This document shows, in pieces, positions 1-6,718 of a stretch of DNA of 7,215 nt. Each line of letters opens with the position of its first letter. Position 1 is the first letter of the stretch. Below the pieces are notes generated by a model that had not been told where the DNA came from, did not search any database, and was given only the letters and a program-made list of their open reading frames with translations. This DNA comes from Flavobacterium psychrophilum. GTDB taxonomy: Bacteria; Bacteroidota; Bacteroidia; Flavobacteriales; Flavobacteriaceae. The stretch is from contig CAMBHH010000171.1 in NCBI GenBank assembly GCA_945866505.1, positions 1 through 7,215 on the forward strand. Reading direction: 5' to 3'. Made by a program: the position numbers and the translations under genes.

Positions 1-453
1 GAACAGTTGGCAGAAATCGCCATTTCATCGGCTGATTCAAGTTTGGCTTTCGGGATTGAACCCAAAGTGGCCATGCTTTCTTATTCTTCAGGTTCATCAG
101 GAAAAGGGGATGAGGTTGAAAAAGTTAGAGCAGCCACAGAAATTGTAAAAAGTAAACGTCCTGATTTGAAAATTGAAGGACCAATTCAGTACGATGCCGC
201 AGTAGATTTGGAAGTTGGACAAAGTAAAATGCCCAATTCTGAAGTGGCAGGACACGCCAGCGTTTTGATTTTTCCTGATTTGAATACGGGAAACAATACT
301 TATAAAGCTGTTCAAAGAGAAACAGGAGCATTGGCAATTGGCCCAATGTTGCAAGGATTGAATAAACCTGTAAACGATTTAAGCAGAGGCTGCACCGTTG
401 ACGACATTATAAACACGGTTGTAATTACAGCCATTCAAGCGCAAGGATTGTAG
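1..453 (+). CDS. pta: Phosphate acetyltransferase, C-terminal part (5' end outside window)
   Basis: Phosphate acetyltransferase converts acetyl-CoA and phosphate to acetyl phosphate and CoA in the cytoplasm, the first step of the Pta-AckA pathway. The reading frame is open from base 1, so the 150 visible residues are the C-terminal part of the PTA_PTB catalytic domain. A TTG at base 7 is an internal codon, not a start. Recognisable family stretches are the loop [10 protein letters not shown], the segment [10 protein letters not shown], the block [11 protein letters not shown] and the tail [17 protein letters not shown]. The protein ends naturally at a TAG. Whether the long N-terminal regulatory domains of enterobacterial Pta are present cannot be seen here. 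The acetate kinase gene follows 85 bases downstream on the same strand, the usual pta-ackA order, and no promoter box was found in the gap, so cotranscription is likely. Confidence 0.95.
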   Translation, partial: EQLAEIAISSADSSLAFGIEPKVAMLSYSSGSSGKGDEVEKVRAATEIVKSKRPDLKIEGPIQYDAAVDLEVGQSKMPNSEVAGHASVLIFPDLNTGNNTYKAVQRETGALAIGPMLQGLNKPVNDLSRGCTVDDIINTVVITAIQAQGL

Positions 454-538
454 CTTTTAATTTAAAGATTGTAATATTTAATTATTTAAAAATTATTCTT
501 TTAATATTTCAATTTTTTAATCTTTTAATAAAATATTA

Positions 539-1723
539 ATGAAAATAGTAATAATAAACTCGGGAAGTTCTTCCATAAAATACCAATTAATCGAAATGCC
601 TTCTGGCGAAGTGATTTGTTCGGGGATGATTGACAGGATTGGCTTAGAAACTTCCAATTTAAGTTTTGTAACCAAAACGGACAAAATAGAAAAAGCAATG
701 CCAATTGCCAATCATAAAATAGGCCTGGAAAAAATAGCTCATTTATTGATGGATGAAAAAGTGGGGGTCATTAAAAGCACACTAGAAATTGAAGCTGTTG
801 GGCATCGTGTGGTGCACGGTGGAGCAGGTTTTTCAGATACCACAATCATCGATATAAAGGTAAAAGATAAAATAAAACAACTTTTTGAATTGGCGCCATT
901 GCATAATCCTGCCAATTTGGAAGGAATAATTGTGGCTGAGGATATTTTTGATTCTGCTATACAAGTAGCTGTTTTTGACACGGCATTTCACCAAACAATT
1001 CCTGTGGTTGCTCATAAATATGCGTTACCCAATTACCTTTTGACCGAAAATAAAATTCGAGTTTACGGTTTTCACGGTACAAGTCATAAGTATGTTTCCG
1101 AGAAAGCGATTCATTTTTTAGAGAAATCATCTAAAATTATTACCATACATTTAGGAAATGGGTGTAGTATGTCCGCCATAAAAGACGGAAAAAGTATTGA
1201 TACTACCTTAGGTTTTGGTCCAATGAATGGTTTGATAATGGGAACACGTAGCGGTGATGTGGACCAATCTGTAATCTTTTATATGGTTAACTCATTGGGT
1301 TATTCTTTGGCCGATGTTAATACAATGTTGCAAAAGCAAAGTGGAATGTTGGGTTTAACTGGATTTAGTGATTTGAGAGATATTGAATCTAATGCCGAGC
1401 AAGGAAACAAAGACTGTCAATTGGCTTTAGAAATGAATGCTTATCGAATCAAGAAGTATATTGGTTCTTATGTAGCCGTTTTGGGCGGACTAGATGCCAT
1501 TATTTTTACAGCTGGAATCGGAGAAAATTCTTCGTACATGCGAAAGTTAGTTTGTACCGATATGGAGTATTTTGGGATTGAGCTCGATGAAGCTAAAAAT
1601 GATTTGCGTTCGAAAGAAATCCGCGAAATCAATTTATCCCAATCCAAAGCTAAAATTTTAGTGGTTCCAACGAATGAGGAAGTTGAAATTGCCAATCAAG
1701 TTTTTGCGCTATTATCAAAATAA
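539..1723 (+). CDS. ackA: Acetate kinase
   Basis: Acetate kinase transfers the phosphoryl group of acetyl phosphate to ADP, giving acetate and ATP (reversible, cytoplasmic). At 394 residues the protein is of normal length for the family. All main ASKHA-fold signatures are visible: the N-terminal phosphate-1 motif INSGSSSIKY with Asn7, GHRVVHGG with Arg90, PLHNP with His122, VFDTAFHQT with Asp147, GFHGTSHKYV with His179, HLGNGCS at 204-210, MGTRSGDVD with Arg237, the adenosine motif FTAGIGENS near 323-331, and a C-terminal TNEE with Glu380/381. Asn7, Arg90, Asp147, His179, Arg237 and the terminal Glu match the catalytic set described for the Methanosarcina enzyme. The ATG start gives the canonical MKIV beginning. 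It sits in an A/T-rich leader without a clear Shine-Dalgarno, as is usual in Bacteroidota. It is the second gene of a pta-ackA unit. Confidence 0.98.
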   Translation: MKIVIINSGSSSIKYQLIEMPSGEVICSGMIDRIGLETSNLSFVTKTDKIEKAMPIANHKIGLEKIAHLLMDEKVGVIKSTLEIEAVGHRVVHGGAGFSDTTIIDIKVKDKIKQLFELAPLHNPANLEGIIVAEDIFDSAIQVAVFDTAFHQTIPVVAHKYALPNYLLTENKIRVYGFHGTSHKYVSEKAIHFLEKSSKIITIHLGNGCSMSAIKDGKSIDTTLGFGPMNGLIMGTRSGDVDQSVIFYMVNSLGYSLADVNTMLQKQSGMLGLTGFSDLRDIESNAEQGNKDCQLALEMNAYRIKKYIGSYVAVLGGLDAIIFTAGIGENSSYMRKLVCTDMEYFGIELDEAKNDLRSKEIREINLSQSKAKILVVPTNEEVEIANQVFALLSK

Positions 1724-1738
1724 ATTTTAGAATTGAAG

Positions 1739-1767
1739 ACATACACGTATGTTATACTGTTTTTTTT
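1739..1767 (+). terminator. Possible weak terminator or palindrome after ackA
   Basis: Sixteen bases after the ackA stop codon lies the near-palindrome ACATAC-AC-GTATGT (1739-1752), which can fold as a 5-bp A/T-rich stem with a 4-base loop. A run of eight T begins 7 bases later (1760-1767). The stem is short and the T-run is not directly attached, so this is a poor intrinsic terminator at best. The short palindrome could instead be a protein-binding site. A terminator is plausible here because a separate promoter starts just downstream (1803-1833). Confidence 0.25.
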
Positions 1768-1802
1768 AATGTAAGTTTAATTGAAATATTATCAACAATT
1801 TA

Positions 1803-1833
1803 TTGGTAAGAAAAAATATAAAACATACATTTG
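1803..1833 (+). promoter_or_regulatory. Bacteroidota-type promoter (TTG-N20-TACATTTG)
   Basis: TTG at 1803-1805 and TACATTTG at 1826-1833 are separated by 20 bases. This matches the -33 TTG and -7 TAnnTTTG consensus known for the Bacteroidota primary sigma factor. Transcription would begin roughly at 1838-1841, leaving a leader of about 20 bases before the ATG at 1861. The promoter overlaps an in-frame TTG codon at 1831, which argues that this TTG is not the start codon of the small gene downstream. Confidence 0.75.
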
Positions 1834-1860
1834 TGGCTACATTCAAAAATTCCGGAAAAA

Positions 1861-2031
1861 ATGTTTGATTTTACGCAGTATTTAGGCTTTTTGCTTTTCT
1901 TAACCATTCTTACAATAGGATTTTGGTTGATGTTTTTCTTAGTTGGTTTCGTATCCTATTGGGTAGGAGGAGCTACTTGGGAAGCTTATAAAGAGAAAAA
2001 AGCAAAAAAGGAAACAGAACAATCTGTTTAG
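1861..2031 (+). CDS. Small single-span membrane protein, unknown function
   Basis: I do not recognise this family. The 56-residue product starts MFDFTQYLG and carries a long hydrophobic stretch at about residues 8-39. This is rich in Phe, Leu, Ile and Trp and includes a GFVSYWVGG segment that could end one span or form a tight hairpin. A charged, lysine-rich tail follows (about residues 44-56, EKKAKKETEQSV), probably cytoplasmic. The frame extends upstream to a TTG at 1831 (66 residues), but that codon lies inside the predicted -7 box, so the ATG at 1861 is preferred. A strong promoter match ahead and a strong terminator behind make this a self-contained single-gene transcription unit, which supports it being real despite its size. 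No partner can be inferred from the convergent neighbour. Confidence 0.7.
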   Translation: MFDFTQYLGFLLFLTILTIGFWLMFFLVGFVSYWVGGATWEAYKEKKAKKETEQSV

Positions 2032-2045
2032 GCTAATTGTTAAAT

Positions 2046-2078
2046 AAAAAAAGGACTCGTTTTCGAGTCCTTTTTTTT
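2046..2078. terminator. Strong intrinsic terminator, potentially bidirectional
   Basis: A perfect 7-bp GC-containing stem (GGACTCG at 2053-2059, CGAGTCC at 2064-2070) closes a TTTT loop. It is flanked by seven A on the left (2046-2052) and eight T on the right (2071-2078). On the plus strand it ends the small membrane gene 15 bases after its stop. Because of the A-tract it reads as a stem plus U-run on the minus strand as well, so it can also stop transcripts of the three-gene cassette arriving from the right. The A/T tracts extend the stem to about 14 bp. Confidence 0.92.
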
Positions 2079-2148
2079 GTTTAGAAGGATGTTTTATTTA
2101 CTGATTTTATCCGAATCAATTCCAATTTTCAATTTAATTTTTTTAACA

Positions 2149-2337
2149 CTAATTCATAATTACCGCGGCATAGCACGTCCCAAAACCAATGACGAAAGCA
2201 ATTGTAGAATAAAGTATCATTTTTAATCCTATTTTTTTGCTCTTTTCATTATTAGAAAATTGTATAAAGAATCCTATCATAAAAGTGATGAGACTTACTA
2301 ATGTAACTATTATGCATAAAGTAAATATTATTTCCAT
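2149..2337 (-). CDS. Small two-span membrane protein, unknown function
   Basis: A 62-residue hydrophobic protein that I cannot assign to a named family. Two transmembrane segments are evident, at about residues 3-27 and 38-60. They are joined by a short polar, basic loop (FSNNEKSKKIGLK) that, by the positive-inside rule, should face the cytoplasm and place both termini outside. The second span contains a single Cys in GFGTCYAA. Its ATG lies 15 bases after the stop codon of the radical SAM gene in the same direction, with no promoter or terminator between, so it is probably the third gene of that unit. It could be an accessory membrane subunit of the lipid-related pair upstream, or a passenger. 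Its reality rests on hydrophobicity pattern, operon position and absence of an overlapping gene. Confidence 0.6.
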   Translation of the reverse strand: MEIIFTLCIIVTLVSLITFMIGFFIQFSNNEKSKKIGLKMILYSTIAFVIGFGTCYAAVIMN

Positions 2338-2352
2338 AGGTAATTATTTTGT

Positions 2353-3744
2353 TTAATTATGGTTCAGTTTTTCTCGAATGCCATTAATTTTGTGGTCTCT
2401 GTAAAATAAATTCATCGTCTCAAAAGGGATAATTTTCATTTTATCGCTTACAATATGCACGCAAGATTTTTTAACTGCCCGAACATCAAAATCGTGGGCA
2501 TCCATAAAATTCATAATCAAAATCCGAAACAAATTGTCATAATGCAATGAATCTGATTGTACTCTGGGCAAACAACACATCAATTCATTGAATTCTCCCT
2601 CCGCACAATCTACGGAAATTCCTGTGCTGAAAAGATTCAGCATATGAGTTTTTAGTTTTTCATCGTGTTCAAATACGATAGTATTTTTGGAATTATTGAG
2701 TAAATCTTCTGGATTTATCAAATGCGTCATCGGAAAAACATCGCCATCCACTTTCAAAGCATAGGCCATACACAAAGCATCGGGATTGCAGGGAACTGGA
2801 ATTAAATCTTCTGGTGTAAAAAGAGGAAATTGTTCGTAGATTTTTCTTCGCACCTCGGTCAAAGTGATTCTTCCAGAAGTATTGTCATAATTGTCATTTC
2901 TTCCCGCTACTTGTGTGGGTTGAAATGTAACGCCTCGCACACATTTTTGTTTTAAAGCATATTCTATTATTTTACCAATTTCATCATCGTTTTCTCCTTT
3001 TTGAAGGGTAATTACCAGAGTTGTCGAAATATTAAATTGATTTAAATGTTCGATGGCTTTTTTGCGAACTTCTGTTAGATCCTCTCCACGTAATTTTTGT
3101 AAAACCTCAGGTTTAAAACTGTCAAACTGCAAATAAATTTCGAAATCGGGCAGATAAGTAGCCAGTTTTTCTACAAAATGAATGTCTTTAGCAATTCGGA
3201 TTCCATTTGTATTCAACATCAAATGTTTAATAGGTTTGCTTTTGGCAACATCCAAAATCTTGAAAAAATCGGGATGCACTGTAGGTTCTCCACCTGAAAT
3301 CTGTACGACATCGGGTTCTCCTTCGTTGGCTACAACCACATCAAACATTTTTTCGATTTCTTCCAAAGTTCGGTGACTGCCATAATTGGGAGAGGAATTG
3401 GCATAGCAAGTAGGGCAGGACAGATTACATCTATCGGTTACTTCTATAACCGTCAGGCAAGAATGCTGTTCGTGGTCGGTACACAAACCACAATCGTATG
3501 GGCAACCGTAATGTACTTTAGTATTGAATTTCAAAGGCATTTCGGATTGCTTGTTGTAGTTTCTTAATTGCTTGTAATAGTTTATATCATCCGCAATCAT
3601 TGACTTCATTTCACCGTGTTCTTTGCACTGTTTCAACATCCAAACTTTATCGTCTTGAAAAACTATTTTGGTGTCCACAAGTGCCAAGCAGCTAGGACAA
3701 AGACTTTTGGTGTAATCGTAATAAATATAGTCGCGGGTTTTCAT
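2353..3744 (-). CDS. Radical SAM protein of the tetraether lipid synthase-like (COG1964/MJ0619) type
   Basis: A 463-residue radical SAM enzyme, expected to cleave S-adenosylmethionine with a [4Fe-4S] cluster to start radical chemistry. Cysteine motifs in order are CPSC (16-19) with C40 and H43 in QCKEHGE, CPYDCGLC (81-88) with C96, the radical SAM triad CNLSCPTC (C106, C110, C113), and the SAM-binding GGEPT at 151-155. Further Cys follow at 268, 319, 325, 380, 390, 391 and 428. The N-terminal CPxC, the CPxDCGLCxxH block just ahead of the triad and the C-terminal KKSCVHI segment are, from memory, hallmarks of the family of MJ0619. That protein was first proposed to be a pterin methyltransferase and later shown to be tetraether lipid synthase (Tes), with several Fe-S clusters plus a mononuclear metal site. 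The frame extends 24 codons further upstream, but ATG at 3744 is preferred because it overlaps the stop of the Lgt-like gene (TAATG). The substrate is unknown; the neighbour suggests a lipid. Confidence 0.88.
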   Translation of the reverse strand: MKTRDYIYYDYTKSLCPSCLALVDTKIVFQDDKVWMLKQCKEHGEMKSMIADDINYYKQLRNYNKQSEMPLKFNTKVHYGCPYDCGLCTDHEQHSCLTVIEVTDRCNLSCPTCYANSSPNYGSHRTLEEIEKMFDVVVANEGEPDVVQISGGEPTVHPDFFKILDVAKSKPIKHLMLNTNGIRIAKDIHFVEKLATYLPDFEIYLQFDSFKPEVLQKLRGEDLTEVRKKAIEHLNQFNISTTLVITLQKGENDDEIGKIIEYALKQKCVRGVTFQPTQVAGRNDNYDNTSGRITLTEVRRKIYEQFPLFTPEDLIPVPCNPDALCMAYALKVDGDVFPMTHLINPEDLLNNSKNTIVFEHDEKLKTHMLNLFSTGISVDCAEGEFNELMCCLPRVQSDSLHYDNLFRILIMNFMDAHDFDVRAVKKSCVHIVSDKMKIIPFETMNLFYRDHKINGIREKLNHN

Positions 3745-4484
3745 TAATCTCTTTTTAAATTTTTTAAACTCAGTAAAAACTTCCAATAGTAGCCAAAAAT
3801 AAATAATGCACTCCAATGAATGCTGCTCAAATGTAAGAATAAAGGTTGATATGGCTTTGTAAATTCAACCAAAAATCGATACGAAAAATACAAAACCATA
3901 AAAAGTTTGAATCTATCTCCATTGATTAAGGATTTGTTTTTTAGCAACTGAAAAAGTATAAAAAGAAAAACCATAAACCACATTTCGTATAAGGCAACAG
4001 GATGCCTTTTTAGTCCATCTCCTAAATTAATTCCAGTAAAAAAAGTAGTTTCATTGCCAAAAGTTGGCTCGGCAATTCCCATCGAAAAGCAACCCATTCT
4101 GCCTATAAAAAGTGCCGCGATAATTGGAACTACATAAATGTCTCCCGAGGCGATATTTACACCAATGATTTTTTTGATAATTTCCACGCCAAACAAACCA
4201 CCCAGAAATCCTCCTGCAACGGTTTTGTTTTGATAGAAAATCAATAGAGTTTGATGAGAAATTAGGACTGGATTTTCGAGCATTGCTATAATTCTTGAGC
4301 CTAACAAAGCGCCAACCATTGCACCAATTAAAATATACAATCGGTTAATTTCTGAAATGGGATCTTGTATTTTTCTTTTTTGAAAATAATACAACCGAAT
4401 GCCGACAAAAAAAGCCAGTGTTTCAAAAATAAAATGCCAATAATAAGTATTTCCAAAGATTTGAAACTGAAAAGGGAAAGTCAT
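3744..4484 (-). CDS. Divergent Lgt-family membrane transferase (prolipoprotein diacylglyceryl transferase-like)
   Basis: A 246-residue polytopic inner-membrane protein with about seven hydrophobic segments. Lgt family marks are AGGFLGGLFG (90-99), GRMGCF (128-133), HPVALYE (161-167) and YRFLVEFTKP (202-211). Canonical Lgt moves a diacylglyceryl group from phosphatidylglycerol to the lipobox Cys of prolipoproteins. Compared with E. coli Lgt (from memory), Arg129 matches R143, and Tyr199, Arg203 and Glu207 match Y235, R239 and E243. The position of His103 is Leu94, that of Asn146 is Cys132 and that of Glu151 is Ile137. It is also shorter than E. coli Lgt (about 290). It is therefore probably a paralogue with a changed substrate or reaction, not the housekeeping enzyme. 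It is the first gene of the minus-strand cassette; its TAA shares one base with the ATG of the radical SAM gene, which implies coupled translation. No clear TAnnTTTG box was found in its 5' region. Confidence 0.85.
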   Translation of the reverse strand: MTFPFQFQIFGNTYYWHFIFETLAFFVGIRLYYFQKRKIQDPISEINRLYILIGAMVGALLGSRIIAMLENPVLISHQTLLIFYQNKTVAGGFLGGLFGVEIIKKIIGVNIASGDIYVVPIIAALFIGRMGCFSMGIAEPTFGNETTFFTGINLGDGLKRHPVALYEMWFMVFLFILFQLLKNKSLINGDRFKLFMVLYFSYRFLVEFTKPYQPLFLHLSSIHWSALFIFGYYWKFLLSLKNLKRD

Positions 4485-4543
4485 TCGTATTAATTAGTAA
4501 TTGAAATGTGAAGGTAAACTAATTGTTCTTTTGGAGTAAATAA

Positions 4544-6208
<1,665 letters not shown>

Positions 6209-6240
6209 GGAAAGATAATAGACAGATAGATAAAAGACTT

Positions 6241-6271
6241 AATCCCGCACTGATGTAGCGGGATTTTTTTT
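6241..6271 (+). terminator. Intrinsic terminator of the ABC-F gene
   Basis: A perfect 8-bp stem AATCCCGC (6241-6248) / GCGGGATT (6258-6265) with a 9-base loop runs into a row of eight T (6264-6271), 32 bases after the ABC-F stop codon. The T-run touches the stop codon of the convergent lipoprotein gene (6270-6272). On the minus strand the stem is not followed by a good T-run, so it is mainly a plus-strand terminator. Confidence 0.92.
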
Positions 6272-6443
6272 ATTTCTTTCCTATTATTTTGCTAATTGTA
6301 TAGGCTATTATAGCCATTATAATAACTACAATAAAAACACCAACACCCACTCCAGCCTCAAATATTCCTTTCACTATAGAGCAACTGGTTACCGATATCA
6401 ATATTATCAAAAGCATTACCGTTCTTGTAATTTTGTCTTTCAT
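6270..6443 (-). CDS. Very small lipoprotein-like membrane protein (57 aa)
   Basis: The minus strand encodes a 57-residue protein beginning MKDKITRTVMLL. It has the three parts of a lipoprotein signal: a basic n-region (Lys2, Lys4, Arg7), a hydrophobic core (about 9-17) and a lipobox VTSC with the acceptor Cys at 21. After a short spacer (SIVKGIFEAG) comes a second hydrophobic segment rich in Val and Ile (about 31-50), then a basic end (SKIIGKK). An AAGGA-like purine stretch sits a few bases before the ATG. I recall tiny proteins of this shape in Bacteroidota, sometimes carrying the doubtful name phosphatidate cytidylyltransferase, a far larger enzyme; nothing here supports that activity. A TAGTTTTA (minus strand, 6483-6476) is one mismatch from a -7 box. 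The gene converges on the ABC-F gene, its stop touching the T-run of that gene's terminator. Function unknown. Confidence 0.72.
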   Translation of the reverse strand: MKDKITRTVMLLIILISVTSCSIVKGIFEAGVGVGVFIVVIIMAIIAYTISKIIGKK

Positions 6444-6648
6444 AATTCCTTGGTTTTACATTTTTATTGGTTTTGTAAAACTATTCTAAAGACAAAAAGG
6501 TTTTGTTATATAATTCATAAAATATGTTGCATAATTATGTTTTATGAAATGATCGTACATTGTCGCGCATTTCAGTTTACTAAAGGCATTTATTGCAATT
6601 GAAATGGAAACATTTTTACAATTATAAAAATCTCGAATCATAATGTAT
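6444..6648. other. Gene-free AT-rich spacer between lipoprotein gene and pyrR repeat
   Basis: No convincing coding region is present. A minus-strand frame of 65 codons crosses this stretch, but its N-terminal residues come from the tandem repeat at 6649-6690 and the composition is not protein-like. The spacer must hold the promoter of the minus-strand lipoprotein gene (weak candidate TAGTTTTA at 6483-6476) and contains the inverted repeat listed separately. A small RNA cannot be excluded, but no terminator-like hairpin with a T-run was seen. Confidence 0.6.
6514..6548. repeat. Inverted repeat TTCATAAAA / TTTTATGAA
   Basis: Perfect 9-bp arms at 6514-6522 and 6540-6548 are separated by 17 bases. 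Allowing two G-T pairs, the stem extends to 13 bp with a 9-base loop. The spacer itself contains the 10-base palindrome CATAATTATG (6530-6539). It is entirely A/T-rich, so chance is possible. It has no T-run, so it is not a terminator. Confidence 0.45.
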
Positions 6649-6690
6649 AATTCGTAATTCATAATTCGTAATTCATAATTCATATTTCAT
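6649..6690. repeat. 7-bp tandem repeat array upstream of pyrR
   Basis: Six head-to-tail heptamers occupy 6649-6690: AATTCGT, AATTCAT, AATTCGT, AATTCAT, AATTCAT and a degenerate ATTTCAT, with a more degenerate AATGTAT just before. The alternation of CGT and CAT gives a 14-bp period over the first four units. The last unit supplies the T that begins the predicted -7 box of pyrR, so the array fills the spacer and the -33 position of that promoter. Translated on the minus strand it gives the spurious MNYEL repeat. Confidence 0.9.
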
Positions 6691-6697
6691 ATATTTG
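6690..6697 (+). promoter_or_regulatory. Predicted -7 box (TATATTTG) of pyrR
   Basis: TATATTTG matches TAnnTTTG exactly and ends 21 bases before the pyrR ATG, giving a leader of about 15 bases. No TTG is found 19-21 bases upstream because that region consists of the AATTCGT/AATTCAT repeat, so the -33 element is missing or replaced. Confidence 0.6.
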
Positions 6698-6718
6698 TAT
6701 CCCAAACCACACTTCATT

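Noticed and set aside
97..354. Two minus-strand frames opposite pta
   Set aside because: They lie fully inside the clear pta coding frame and show no family resemblance; shadow frames.
517..1695. Minus-strand frames of 60-80 codons opposite ackA
   Set aside because: All are antisense to conserved acetate kinase sequence and have no coding signs of their own.
3182..3567. Two plus-strand frames opposite the radical SAM gene
   Set aside because: They are antisense to the cysteine-motif region of a well-supported gene; composition reflects the opposite strand.
3745..3816. 24-codon N-terminal extension of the radical SAM protein
   Set aside because: It overlaps the end of the Lgt-like gene in another frame; the internal ATG at 3744 makes the TAATG junction and gives the family-like N-terminus.
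6214..6236. GATA-rich run after the ABC-F stop
   Set aside because: Only a few irregular GATA/GACA units; too short and uneven to call a repeat.
6486..6683. Minus-strand 65-codon frame beginning MNYELRIMNYEL
   Set aside because: Its first dozen residues are a translation of the 7-bp tandem repeat, the remainder has no recognisable protein features, and it overlies the inverted repeat and spacer.
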